Source: Campylobacterota bacterium (GTDB taxonomy: Bacteria > Campylobacterota > Campylobacteria > Campylobacterales > Sulfurovaceae). From it: a DNA stretch of 34,744 bases. The position numbers and the translations under genes were made by a program. The notes beneath the pieces are model-generated. The model saw only the letters and a list, made by a program, of their open reading frames with translations. It ran no database searches and had not been told where the DNA came from. The DNA lies in contig VCAW01000078.1 of assembly GCA_013607775.1 (NCBI GenBank), forward strand, positions 1 through 34,744, given 5' to 3'. Shown here one piece after another: positions 9,401-19,354 of this stretch (its first letter is position 1; each line of letters begins with the position of its first letter).

Positions 9401-11263
9401 ATGGCAAAACATCAGTTTCAAACAGAAATCGGGCAACTCTTAAAGCTCATGACACACTCTCTTTACTCAAATAAAGAGATATTTATTAGAGAACTTGTAT
9501 CAAATTCAAGTGATGCATTGGATAAATTTAATTATCTTTCACTTACAGATGAAAAATTTAAAGAAGAAGATTGGTCTGGGAAAATCTTTATCAAATTAGA
9601 TAAAGAAGACAATTCACTCACTATTGGTGATAATGGTATCGGTATGAATGAACAAGATCTTATGGATCATTTAGGAACCATCGCCAAGTCTGGTACTAAA
9701 GCATTTATGGAAAATCTTACCGGCGATGCTAAAAAAGATTCTAATCTTATTGGTCAGTTTGGGGTAGGGTTTTATTCGGTATTTATGGTAGCAGAAAAAG
9801 TAGATGTTATCTCTAAAAAAGCAGGAGAAGAACAGGCATATATGTTCTCAACTGATGGTACAGGGGAATATGAAGTTAAACCTGTCACCAAGGAGTCACA
9901 TGGTACAGTAATTTACATCAAACTTAAAGAGGATGAGAAAGAGTTCTTAGACAAGTGGCGTGTACAAGAAGTGGTGAAAAAATACTCTAACCACATCGCA
10001 TATCCTATCATGCTCAATTACTCAGAAGAAGAAACAGAGGGTGAGGGTGATGATGCAGTCACTAAAACAGTTAATAAATCTGAGCAAATCAATGCAGCAA
10101 CTGCACTCTGGACACTCTCTAAGTCTGAACTGAAAAAGGAGGACTATATAGAGTTCTATAAAACGATAGGACATGACAGTGATGAACCACTTACTTACCT
10201 GCATAACAAAGTAGAAGGAGCGCAAGAGTTTACGACACTTTTTTACATTCCTAAAACTGCCCCTATGGATATGTACAGAGCTGACTATACACCAGGTGTA
10301 AAGCTCTATGTTAAACGTGTATTTATTACCGATGATGACAAAGAGCTCTTGCCACCATACTTACGTTTTGTAAAAGGGATTATAGATTCTGAAGACTTAC
10401 CACTTAATGTAAGCCGTGAGTTACTCCAAAAAAATAAAATTTTGGCAAATATCAAACAAAACTCAACAAAGAAAATACTTCAAGCGATTAAAAAGCTTAA
10501 AGGTGAGGATGCAGATACTTTCGTAGCTCAGTACAACAGGGTAATGAAAGAAGGGATTTACATCGATAATGTCAATAAAGAGTTACTTCTTGACATTGTA
10601 AAATACAAATCTTCCACAGAAGAAGGATTGGTTAGTTTTGAAGAGTATATTAGCCGTGGTGACTCTGAGAAAAAAGAAATATACTACATTGCTGGTGAAG
10701 ATGAAAAAGTACTTAGAAACTCTCCACTACTAGAAGCATACAAAAAAGCAAATATTGAAGTGCTCATCATGGATGATAAAGAAGTAGACAGTATCGTAAC
10801 CCCAATGATTGGTACATATAAAGAGTGGACACTTAAAGATATTACTTCCATTGAAGCACCTGATTCTAAAACAGAAGAAGAGAAAGAAGAGATTGAAAAA
10901 GAGTTCAAATCTTTAACGGATAAAATTAAAGAAGTACTTGGTGAAGAAGTGAAAGAAGTAAAAACAACGAGTAGACTCACTACAAGCCCATCATGTGTGA
11001 TTAAAGATCCATCAGACCCAATGGCGGGTATGGCAGCTATGTTTGCACAAATGGGTCAAGAGATGCCTGAGACACCTCTTATTTTGGAAATCAATCCAGA
11101 GCATGAGATGATTAAGAAGCTTGACAGTCTTGAAGATAAAGCACTCTTTGATGATTTGTCATGGATACTTCTTGATTCTGCAAAACTTTCCGAAGGACTT
11201 GAGCCTAAAGATAAAGGTGCATTTGCTTCCCGTGTATCATCATTGGCTACAAAGGCTATCTAA
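9401..11263 (+). CDS. htpG: Chaperone HtpG (Hsp90)
   Basis: 620 aa; YSNKEIFIRELVSNSSDALDK, GDNGIGM, GTIAKSGT, GQFGVGFYSVFMVA. Confidence 0.98.
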   Translation: MAKHQFQTEIGQLLKLMTHSLYSNKEIFIRELVSNSSDALDKFNYLSLTDEKFKEEDWSGKIFIKLDKEDNSLTIGDNGIGMNEQDLMDHLGTIAKSGTKAFMENLTGDAKKDSNLIGQFGVGFYSVFMVAEKVDVISKKAGEEQAYMFSTDGTGEYEVKPVTKESHGTVIYIKLKEDEKEFLDKWRVQEVVKKYSNHIAYPIMLNYSEEETEGEGDDAVTKTVNKSEQINAATALWTLSKSELKKEDYIEFYKTIGHDSDEPLTYLHNKVEGAQEFTTLFYIPKTAPMDMYRADYTPGVKLYVKRVFITDDDKELLPPYLRFVKGIIDSEDLPLNVSRELLQKNKILANIKQNSTKKILQAIKKLKGEDADTFVAQYNRVMKEGIYIDNVNKELLLDIVKYKSSTEEGLVSFEEYISRGDSEKKEIYYIAGEDEKVLRNSPLLEAYKKANIEVLIMDDKEVDSIVTPMIGTYKEWTLKDITSIEAPDSKTEEEKEEIEKEFKSLTDKIKEVLGEEVKEVKTTSRLTTSPSCVIKDPSDPMAGMAAMFAQMGQEMPETPLILEINPEHEMIKKLDSLEDKALFDDLSWILLDSAKLSEGLEPKDKGAFASRVSSLATKAI

Positions 11264-11280
11264 GCTTAGATAGCTGAAGT

Positions 11281-11305
11281 AACTCTCTTCTTTAGAAGAG
11301 AGTTT
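11281..11305. terminator. Bidirectional terminator between htpG and the GGDEF/EAL gene
   Basis: AACTCTCTTCTttAGAAGAGAGTTT perfect inverted repeat between convergent genes. Confidence 0.65.
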
Positions 11306-12605
11306 ACAGAATAGAACTAAAATCTTTGAGAGTCATAGGTTTGTATCCTAGGTACCCTTGGTAAGTATCACACTTCATGGCCTTGAGATAATCTAAAGCT
11401 TCTATCGTCTCTACCCCTTCTGCAACAATTTTCAAATCAAACTTTTGTCCGATAGAGACAACAGATTCTACAATCATAGCATCACCCTTATTGTTATTCA
11501 TATTGAGAATAAAAGATTGGTCTATTTTAATGGTATCTACGGGTAACTCTTTGAGATAAGAGAGTGAAGAGTATCCTGTCCCAAAGTCATCGATAGAAAA
11601 TGTAAATCCAAAGTTCTTTAAATCTTTAATCTTTTTGATTGCATCATCAATATTACGCATGAGTCCGCTCTCTGTGATTTCAAATTCAATCCACTCTGGT
11701 TGTAGTTTATATTTCTGCATAAGTAGCATGACTTTGTCAACAAAAGAGGGTTGTAAGAAGTGTGCAGTACTTACATTTACTGCAATATGTTTTAGATCTT
11801 TTGCTTTAGAGGATTCAAAGAGTGCTTTGATGTCTTGAAAAACAGCATTAAAAATAAACTCTTCTAGTTTAATAATAATACCACTCTCTTCTGCAATAGG
11901 TATGAATTTTGATGGCGCAATAGAGCCTTTTATCGGATGATCCCATCGTACTAATGCTTCAGCCCCGACAATTTTATTATTGTGAACATCTATTTGAGGT
12001 TGATAGTGGATGAAAAACTCATTGTTTTGAATCGCTTTATGGATATCATTTTCAATTGTAAGGACTTCTTTTGTTAAAACACTCATACTGCTGTCATAAA
12101 ACTGACTGCTTCCACGGGTGTTTTTCTTTGCTTCATACATAGCAGTTTCTGCACTTTTGAGAAGATCAAAGTAAGAGTGTTCATGATTGAACAGAACAAC
12201 ACCTATACTAAAAGTGACATGGTAAGACTCACCCGCAATAATAAGAGGAGTATTAAATTGTGTATTAATGCTATGAATATACTGTAAGGTTAACGCTTCT
12301 GCTTGTTGCTTCTCTTCGGGAAGAGAAGGAATAAGAATGACAAATTTGTCACCACTGACACGTGCAAATATCTCATGTTCACCGATAATATTCTCAATTT
12401 TCTTAGCAACTTGTTTAAGTAGATGATCACCGATGTTATGTCCAAAAGTTTCATTGACTTTTTTAAAGTTGTCAATATCCAAAAACAATAATGAAGCATA
12501 TTTTTCTGTATCATAGGTAGTACTTAAAAACGTTGTTAACTTATCCATTAACAGTGTACGGTTAGGGATGTTTGTTAACAAATCATAATAGGCTGCACGA
12601 ACCAT
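11304..12605 (-). CDS. GGDEF-EAL domain protein (degenerate GGDEF, intact-looking EAL); same frame as the upstream PAS ORF
   Basis: 433 aa; YYDLLTNIPNRTLLMDKL, FARVSGDKFVILIP (GGDEF replaced by SGDKF), GAEALVRWDHP, DDFGTGYSSLSYLKELPVDTIKID. Confidence 0.9.
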   Translation of the reverse strand: MVRAAYYDLLTNIPNRTLLMDKLTTFLSTTYDTEKYASLLFLDIDNFKKVNETFGHNIGDHLLKQVAKKIENIIGEHEIFARVSGDKFVILIPSLPEEKQQAEALTLQYIHSINTQFNTPLIIAGESYHVTFSIGVVLFNHEHSYFDLLKSAETAMYEAKKNTRGSSQFYDSSMSVLTKEVLTIENDIHKAIQNNEFFIHYQPQIDVHNNKIVGAEALVRWDHPIKGSIAPSKFIPIAEESGIIIKLEEFIFNAVFQDIKALFESSKAKDLKHIAVNVSTAHFLQPSFVDKVMLLMQKYKLQPEWIEFEITESGLMRNIDDAIKKIKDLKNFGFTFSIDDFGTGYSSLSYLKELPVDTIKIDQSFILNMNNNKGDAMIVESVVSIGQKFDLKIVAEGVETIEALDYLKAMKCDTYQGYLGYKPMTLKDFSSIL

Positions 12606-12623
12606 CTCCTCCTTGGCTGTAAC

Positions 12624-13634
12624 TTACTTTGTAATATCATTGATAATCGTGATACCTCCAGCAACATCTCCTTCATTATTCATCATCGGGACAGTAGACA
12701 ACTTGACATAGAGGTTTTCATTGTTAAAAGAGCTAAAGGGACCTCTATAATTTCCTGTCTCCCCTTTAAAAACATTTTCATGGGCTTGAATAATCTGTTT
12801 ATTGGCAAAGTCATAAAGTGTTTTTCCTATGAGTGACTTTTTTTCATCAATATCATGCATCTGCATAAAGTGTTTGTTGATGTCTTCTAATTCAAGGTTG
12901 TCATTGTAATAATAAATACCAACAGGTGCGCGTTCAAATAATGAGAAAAAACGTTCTTTCAATTTGATATGAGAATGTTTTATTGTAATGAAATGTTGTC
13001 TATTTTGTAAAGAATTATTGATAATATTTCCGTAATAGTTGGCAATGAGAAGCATAATAAGTAGTAAAAATAAAGTGACATAGGCTATAGTTTGGTACAT
13101 TTGTACTTCCATAAAGAAAAGACGCAACACAATGGGCATATATGTAACCAATATATAGGTAATAAGTAAATCATGCTTGGAAGCAAGTACCCCCATAGCA
13201 GTAAAACCTATAGCAAAAAGGAAGAAAAGAAGAATCATCTGATTAAGAATATTTGACTCTGGGAACATTAAAAAGGCACTACTCCCCCAAATAATACCAT
13301 AAAGCAGAATATTGGTGTAGTACTTATCTAGCCAAATATTAGAATTTTTGAGTTTATTTTGTTCAGTTTCTTGTCGAAAGAGAGAGTATTGATACATTCC
13401 ATATAGAAACATAATAATACCTAGACTTAGCCAAATAATAATAGAATATACATCAACAACATTAAGTTGAATAGCACTTAAAAGTAATGCACCCATGAGG
13501 TTACCAAAAAGTATAATGGGAAGAGAAAGATAATAAAATGTTAATTTATCGTAGACTAGCCCATCTTTGAATGTAACTTGTGTATTTTCAATAGCATAAT
13601 CTAGACTATTATCATTAATGTTTTCAGAATTCAT
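12624..13634 (-). CDS. Membrane protein with C-terminal PAS domain; probably the N-terminal part of an interrupted PAS-GGDEF-EAL protein
   Basis: Several TM helices then PAS-like region (FFSLFERAPVGIYYYNDNLELEDINKHFMQMHDID...TIINDITK). Confidence 0.8.
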   Translation of the reverse strand: MNSENINDNSLDYAIENTQVTFKDGLVYDKLTFYYLSLPIILFGNLMGALLLSAIQLNVVDVYSIIIWLSLGIIMFLYGMYQYSLFRQETEQNKLKNSNIWLDKYYTNILLYGIIWGSSAFLMFPESNILNQMILLFFLFAIGFTAMGVLASKHDLLITYILVTYMPIVLRLFFMEVQMYQTIAYVTLFLLLIMLLIANYYGNIINNSLQNRQHFITIKHSHIKLKERFFSLFERAPVGIYYYNDNLELEDINKHFMQMHDIDEKKSLIGKTLYDFANKQIIQAHENVFKGETGNYRGPFSSFNNENLYVKLSTVPMMNNEGDVAGGITIINDITK

Positions 13635-13773
13635 GTTTTCCCTAAAATATGAAATTTAAATAGACTTAACTATAACATAGTTATGATTAACTCAATCCTA
13701 ATCTATAGTAACTTGTGTTATGATAACTTTTTTATATTTATATTCACTATCAGGAAAACACTTGGGTTTAAAA

Positions 13774-14700
13774 ATGTCTCCACAAAAACGTGCAACATTG
13801 GTTTCTAGTTCCGTTGCTACACTATTGGTTTTAGTCAAATTAGTTATAGGTGTTGCCAGTGGTTCCGTAGCCGTACTGGCTTCTGCTATTGATTCACTTC
13901 TAGATACACTCGTGTCACTCTTTAACTTTTTTGCCATTAAAAAAGCAGAAGAAAATCCTAATGAAGTCTATCAGTATGGAAAGGGTAAGATTCAAGCAAT
14001 CGCAGCGGTGATTGAAGGGACTGTGATTACTATGTCCGGCTTTTATATTATCTATGTTGCTATAGAAAAGTTGACACATAAATCAGAAACAAGTCTGTTG
14101 ATACCTTCTATCTTGGCTATGGTCTTTTCTATTGTTGTAACTTTTTTATTGGTTCAGTATTTACTCAAAGTAGCCAAAAAGACCGATAATTTAGTGATAA
14201 AAGCTGACGCCCTGCATTATCAAACAGACCTCTGGTCCAATGCTGCGGTACTTGTAGCATTGGGGCTTGTTTCACTTACAGGTCTTGATGCGATTGATGC
14301 CATCTTTGGTTTGGGTATAGGTATTTTTATCATATACTCAGCGTATGAAATTATACAAGAGGGGATTGGTATTTTACTTGATCGTGCACTCGAAGGTGAG
14401 ATGGTAGCGAGTATTGGTGAAATTATCTCTAGACATCCTGAAGTGACCTCTTATCACTGGTTACGTACACGTACAGATGGAACTACCAATTTTGTAGAAT
14501 TTCATATGGTATTACGTCCCAATATGCTACTGCTCGAAGCGCATCGTATTGCAGATGAAGTTGAAGATGCCATACAAGCGTTAGATACAAATAAAAAATG
14601 GATTATCACGCCACATTTTGATCCCTATGATGATGAATTGGTAAATGATGCGATGCTTCATGGAAAGTCTGTGAGTAGTTTGAAAGAGATAATAGATTAA
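13774..14700 (+). CDS. Cation diffusion facilitator (CDF) family transporter
   Basis: Six-TM-like profile; SAIDSLLDTLVSLFNFFAIKKAEENPNEVYQYGKGKIQ, KADALHYQTDLWSNAAVLVAL. A TATGAT -10-like box at 13716 argues for ATG 13774 over 13720. Confidence 0.9.
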   Translation: MSPQKRATLVSSSVATLLVLVKLVIGVASGSVAVLASAIDSLLDTLVSLFNFFAIKKAEENPNEVYQYGKGKIQAIAAVIEGTVITMSGFYIIYVAIEKLTHKSETSLLIPSILAMVFSIVVTFLLVQYLLKVAKKTDNLVIKADALHYQTDLWSNAAVLVALGLVSLTGLDAIDAIFGLGIGIFIIYSAYEIIQEGIGILLDRALEGEMVASIGEIISRHPEVTSYHWLRTRTDGTTNFVEFHMVLRPNMLLLEAHRIADEVEDAIQALDTNKKWIITPHFDPYDDELVNDAMLHGKSVSSLKEIID

Positions 14701-15353
14701 TGTCTAAAAAGATTTATCTATTATCTCCGGTTGTTTATGAAGATACGATTTCTCTGCCAATGATACAGTTTTCATTGATCGTTCCATCCTTAGATCTTTC
14801 TTCTTACGATTTGTTAATGTTTACATCCAAACAAGCAGTTAAAAGTGCAGAGGCACTGAATCCTAAATGGAAAGAGATACCATGTTTATCTATCGGCAGT
14901 GCTACAACGAAGCAGATTGAGGCATTGGGAGGTAAGGTAGTCTATCAACCTACATCATTTTATGGGAAAGTGCTAAGTGAAGATATAGTAATAAAGTTTA
15001 GAGATAAACATATTGTCTATCTTCGACCTAAAGAGGTCTCTTTTGACTCAAAAGCTTTTCTCGCTTCCAAGGGTGTCATACTTGATGAAAAAATAATTTA
15101 CGAGACAATATGTAAAATGTATACCGAGAATGAAAAACCTAAGAATAATGCCATTATTATTTTTACATCCCCTTCAACGATTCATTGTTTTTTAAATAAT
15201 TTTCAGTGGGATAACTCTTATACAGCAGTGGTCATAGGAGAAGCAACAAAAGAACATTTACCTGAAAATGTACGTTACCAAGTAGCTGATGAACCAACAA
15301 TTGATGCTTGTGTAAGCAAAGCCAAACATATTCTAACAGCAAATAGGCTATAA
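14700..15353 (+). CDS. hemD: Uroporphyrinogen-III synthase
   Basis: 217 aa; YDLLMFTSKQAVKSAEAL, SIGSATTKQIEALGG, IIFTSPSTIHCFLNNF, VVIGEATKEHL. Confidence 0.8.
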   Translation: MSKKIYLLSPVVYEDTISLPMIQFSLIVPSLDLSSYDLLMFTSKQAVKSAEALNPKWKEIPCLSIGSATTKQIEALGGKVVYQPTSFYGKVLSEDIVIKFRDKHIVYLRPKEVSFDSKAFLASKGVILDEKIIYETICKMYTENEKPKNNAIIIFTSPSTIHCFLNNFQWDNSYTAVVIGEATKEHLPENVRYQVADEPTIDACVSKAKHILTANRL

Positions 15354-15354
15354 T
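15349..15354 (+). promoter_or_regulatory. -10 box (TATAAT) at the 3' end of hemD, presumed promoter of the ncRNA upstream of purD
   Basis: Perfect TATAAT, ~7 bp before the first base of the structured region. Confidence 0.6.
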
Positions 15355-15360
15355 TTATTT

Positions 15361-15672
15361 AACCTAGGTGATGCGACGACTGTATTTGGGGTCCAACATT
15401 AATCTTAGTGGGACATGTAGTCTCTTGGTGTGTGGAAGTTTTCGTTGGAGTCCATTGATTTGGACGAGAAATCATCCCCTAAAGAGAGACTCCCTCCTAC
15501 ACCGTTGGCTTATTAGGGCCGACTTTAAGCAGAACGCTCACCCGGGGCTTTATTAGTAACGATTCTTGCACGCATAGGACTTTGGAAAGCTTATCGACGA
15601 ACCATATGTTCGCCTCAAATCTTTCCAAATTCCTCTACTCACAACTCTCGTCACTACTAAATCCCCTTTTTT
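15361..15672 (+). ncRNA. Structured ncRNA upstream of purD (candidate epsilonproteobacterial purD motif / 6S-like RNA)
   Basis: 354-bp non-coding gap between hemD and purD. Helices: GGTGAtGCG 15367-15375 with CGCTCACC 15535-15542; GTCCA/TGGAC hairpin 15450-15465; GTTGGC/GCCGAC hairpin 15504-15523; 19-position stem 15544-15562 with 15648-15666 (16 paired); inner stem 15576-15589 with 15621-15634; apical CGAAC/GTTCG; T6 run 15667-15672. Confidence 0.65.
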
Positions 15673-15707
15673 ATGGTTTGATAATGATATTTCGCGGAGA
15701 AAAATAG

Positions 15708-16976
15708 ATGAATGTATTGATTTTAGGTGCAGGTGGTAGAGAATACTCTATAGGGTTAGCATTAAGTAAAGATGAGAATGTAGAGAAAATTTATTTTGCT
15801 CCAGGTAATGGTGCGACAGATGCTCTGGGCGAGAACCTGACTATGTCTGACTTTTCAGAGTTGGCAGACTTTGTTGAAGAAAATGGTGTAGATTTGACTA
15901 TCGTTGGTCCGGAAGATCCGTTGGTTGAGGGTGTGGTAGATGTATTTGAAGCACGTGGACTTACGATCTTTGGTCCATCCAAGCAAGCGGCTCAACTAGA
16001 AGGTTCAAAAATCTTTATGAAAAACTTTTTGGCACGTCATAATGTACCAACTGCTGCTTATATTGAAACAGATTCTTTACAGGATGCCTATAAATTTATC
16101 GAAACTTTAGAAGCACCGATTGTTGTCAAAGCAGATGGGCTTTGTGGTGGTAAAGGGGTGATTATCGCTCAGAGTCATGATGAAGCGAAAAAAGCTGCAG
16201 GAGAGATGCTCTCTGGTAATTCATTTGGTGATGCAGGGACTAAAATAGTGGTTGAAGAGTTTTTAGATGGTTATGAACTTTCCGTCTTTGCTATTTGTGA
16301 TGGTGAGGACTATGTAGTACTTCCTGCCGCACAAGACCATAAAAGACTTCTTAACAATGATGAAGGACCTAATACAGGTGGTATGGGAGCATATGCACCA
16401 ACACCTCTAGTAAATGATGAAATATATAGAAAACTCGATGAACGTGTCATCATACCCACACTTGAAGGAATGAAGGCAGAAGGCATGCCGTTTAAAGGTG
16501 TGCTCTTCATTGGTGTGATGGTAGTTAAAGGTGAACCGATTATTCTAGAATACAACGTACGTTTTGGTGATCCTGAGTGTGAAGAACTTATGCCTCTATT
16601 AAAGTCTCCTGCTTCAGAACTTTTTTACAAAGCCGCCACAGGTGATTTAAAAAATGCCACTATTGAGTTTCACGATAAATATGCAGTGGGTGTAGTGATG
16701 GCATCAAAGGATTATCCTTATAAAAGTACGCCACCAGCTGAAATTATAGTAGATGATATTTATCATGAAGAACTTAATGAAAATGCACATATCTCTTATG
16801 CTGGTGTTTCTCGTGGGGAAGATGGAAAACTCTATGCAAGTGGGGGTAGAGTATTGGTATGTGTAGGGGTAGGTGATAGTATTGCTCAGGCACAAAAACG
16901 TGCCTATATGCTAGTTGGACAGGTCCATTTTACAGGGAAACAATGTAGGACAGATATCGCGTATCAAGCATTATAA
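15708..16976 (+). CDS. purD: Phosphoribosylamine-glycine ligase
   Basis: 422 aa; [50 protein letters not shown]. Confidence 0.98.
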   Translation: MNVLILGAGGREYSIGLALSKDENVEKIYFAPGNGATDALGENLTMSDFSELADFVEENGVDLTIVGPEDPLVEGVVDVFEARGLTIFGPSKQAAQLEGSKIFMKNFLARHNVPTAAYIETDSLQDAYKFIETLEAPIVVKADGLCGGKGVIIAQSHDEAKKAAGEMLSGNSFGDAGTKIVVEEFLDGYELSVFAICDGEDYVVLPAAQDHKRLLNNDEGPNTGGMGAYAPTPLVNDEIYRKLDERVIIPTLEGMKAEGMPFKGVLFIGVMVVKGEPIILEYNVRFGDPECEELMPLLKSPASELFYKAATGDLKNATIEFHDKYAVGVVMASKDYPYKSTPPAEIIVDDIYHEELNENAHISYAGVSRGEDGKLYASGGRVLVCVGVGDSIAQAQKRAYMLVGQVHFTGKQCRTDIAYQAL

Positions 16977-16988
16977 TAGGGAGAGAAA

Positions 16989-19085
16989 ATGTCTAAAATA
17001 GGTTTATCGTTTCGATATATGTTTGTGCTTTTTTTAGGCATTATTTTAAGCTTGAATACTGTACTTGCATCTTCAAGTAAAATTGAAATACAGGCAAAGT
17101 CTATAGAGTCAACAGGTGATATCGCTACAGCTACGAATAATGTTGTAGTCCATTATGATGACATGGTTATTCGTGCTGCCTCTGCAGTTTACAATAAAAA
17201 TACGCATCTTTTAATGTTAGATGGAAATATTGAAACCATCGGATACAAGGGTACTAAAGAACATAGTAGCCATATGGAAATCAATACCGAAACCAAAGAA
17301 GTGACATTTAAAGAACTGTTTTTGGTGAGTGAAAATGATGTATGGATTATGTCACAGGATGTGAATAAAAAGAATAAAACCTATAAACTTGGTACATCAT
17401 TACTTTCAAGTTGTGATATCACTGACCCTTTATGGACAATGCGTTTTTCCCATTCAAACTATAACCAAGATGAAAACTATATCAGAGTCTATAATGCAAA
17501 AGTCTATATGTGGGATGTCCCAGTTTTTTATACACCATATTTAGCATTTTCTACTAACAAACAAAGAAGTTCTGGACTCCTTTTTCCTCTTTTTGGATAC
17601 AACGATGTGGAAGGCTTTATTTATGAACAACCTATATTTTGGGCAATAAGTCCTAGTGTAGATGTTGAATTTAACCCTCAAATACGAACATCAAGATCTG
17701 CAGGACTCTATAGTACACTTCGTTTTGTCGATAGTAATCACTCAAAAGGTACTTTACGTGTAGGGTATTTTAAAGATTTTGACAGTTACACACAAGAGTA
17801 TAACATCCCTAATTCAAGTCATTATGGTCTTGAATTTAACTATGAATCGTCAGAGGTATTTAAAAAATATTTACCTAAAGGTTTTCAAGATGGGTTATAT
17901 GTCAATACAACGTATTTGAATGATATTGATTACCTTACCCTCCAAAAAAATAATTTATCCCATTTTGGTTTGAGCCCTTTACAAGAATCAAGAGTAAACT
18001 ATTTTGCACAAGATAATGATTATTATGTTGGGTTAAATGCGAAGTATTTTATTGATACGCGTACGAACATTGATGATGATAAAACGGTGCAAATTTTGCC
18101 ATCTATTCAAATGCACAAGTATCTCGATGAGCTGTTTACAAGAAATTTAACATATAGTGCAGATTTTAAAATCAATAATTTTGATAGAAAAAAAGGTGCT
18201 ACTATGAAACAAGCTGAGATGAGAATTCCTCTTGAGTTTGCTACTTCATTTTTTGATGATTTTGTAAACCTTTCTCTTGGTGAAGAATTTTATTATAGTA
18301 AATTCTTTTTTGGAAATGGTGATTTTGTTTATGATGACTATCAATATTATAGTAATATACACAAAGCAAAAATATTTACAGACTTAACCAAAAACTATGA
18401 TAGTTTTATTCATGTACTACAGCCTTCTCTATCTTATTTAAAACCAGGAACTGAAAATCAATCGCCTATTGAATTCTCACAGTTAAATCCAGAACAAAAG
18501 GAGTTGTTTACCGTTGGATTGCCAGAAGAACAATATAACTTTGCTTTAAGTCAATATTTTTATGATCAAAATATGAAATTAAAATTTTATCAAAGACTAA
18601 CGCAAAAATATTATGTGGACAGAGAATACAAATTTGCTGATTTAAATAATGAAATGCAATATAATTTTAATGCAATTCAACTTTATAATATTATTGGCTA
18701 TTCACATGAGTTTAAAAAAGTGAGATTCTCTTCTACTTCCATTGCCTATAAGCAGGCTGATTACCGTTTGACTCTTGGACACAGTTATAAAAAAGTTTTA
18801 CCTGATGATCCAACAACAAGACCGGCAAATGATGTGAGTTTTGATTTTGGATATACCTATAATCAAAAAGTAGCATTTAGTGGTGGATTAACCTATAATA
18901 TAGATGATTCTACAAGTAAACAGTGGAAAATAGGTGGGAGTTATCACCGTGATTGTTGGAGTATTGCCTCCTCTATACGTCAAGATATTCAACCAAGTTC
19001 TGCAGGTTCTATCAGTCAAACAACATTCTATATGCAGTTAGATTTTACTCCATTTGGTTCGATTGGTACGGATACATTGAAGTAA
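16989..19085 (+). CDS. lptD: LPS-assembly protein LptD
   Basis: 698 aa; signal peptide, OstA-like N-domain, RSSGLLFPLFGYNDVEGFIYEQPIFWAISPSVDVEFNPQIRTSRSAGLYSTLRF. Confidence 0.92.
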   Translation: MSKIGLSFRYMFVLFLGIILSLNTVLASSSKIEIQAKSIESTGDIATATNNVVVHYDDMVIRAASAVYNKNTHLLMLDGNIETIGYKGTKEHSSHMEINTETKEVTFKELFLVSENDVWIMSQDVNKKNKTYKLGTSLLSSCDITDPLWTMRFSHSNYNQDENYIRVYNAKVYMWDVPVFYTPYLAFSTNKQRSSGLLFPLFGYNDVEGFIYEQPIFWAISPSVDVEFNPQIRTSRSAGLYSTLRFVDSNHSKGTLRVGYFKDFDSYTQEYNIPNSSHYGLEFNYESSEVFKKYLPKGFQDGLYVNTTYLNDIDYLTLQKNNLSHFGLSPLQESRVNYFAQDNDYYVGLNAKYFIDTRTNIDDDKTVQILPSIQMHKYLDELFTRNLTYSADFKINNFDRKKGATMKQAEMRIPLEFATSFFDDFVNLSLGEEFYYSKFFFGNGDFVYDDYQYYSNIHKAKIFTDLTKNYDSFIHVLQPSLSYLKPGTENQSPIEFSQLNPEQKELFTVGLPEEQYNFALSQYFYDQNMKLKFYQRLTQKYYVDREYKFADLNNEMQYNFNAIQLYNIIGYSHEFKKVRFSSTSIAYKQADYRLTLGHSYKKVLPDDPTTRPANDVSFDFGYTYNQKVAFSGGLTYNIDDSTSKQWKIGGSYHRDCWSIASSIRQDIQPSSAGSISQTTFYMQLDFTPFGSIGTDTLK

Positions 19086-19354
19086 TGCTAAGCCCACTAG
19101 AAGAGATAGAGTATGCGTTGGAGATTTTATCTTTACCGAAACTTGTCTCCAGGGACGATGTGAAAAAGCAGTATCATTTTTTAGCAAAGAAGAATCATCC
19201 TGACCTTGGTGGTGACCCTGCACGTATGGAAATGATAAACAATGCCTATACACTTTTGACGAGGTATATGGACGAGTTTCGTTATACTTTTGATGAAGAA
19301 GAGATTTCTAAACAATTCCCAGGAGCGGATTATGTCCAACGATTTAAACCCTAA
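19085..19354 (+). CDS. Short J-domain protein
   Basis: MLSPLEEIEYALEILSLPKLVSRDDVKKQYHFLAKKNHPDLGGDPARMEMINNAYTLL; HPD motif; ATG overlaps the lptD stop (taATG). Confidence 0.8.
   Translation: MLSPLEEIEYALEILSLPKLVSRDDVKKQYHFLAKKNHPDLGGDPARMEMINNAYTLLTRYMDEFRYTFDEEEISKQFPGADYVQRFKP

Noticed and set aside
15368-15556. 62-aa ORF between hemD and purD
   Set aside because: Lies inside the structured RNA; no RBS, no recognisable protein family, composition explained by paired stems
15361-15672. RNase P RNA, tmRNA or SRP RNA as identity of the hemD-purD RNA
   Set aside because: No GAGGAAAGTCC core, no tRNA-like 3' end with CCA, and no GGTCAGGTCCGGAAGGAAGCAGC motif on either strand
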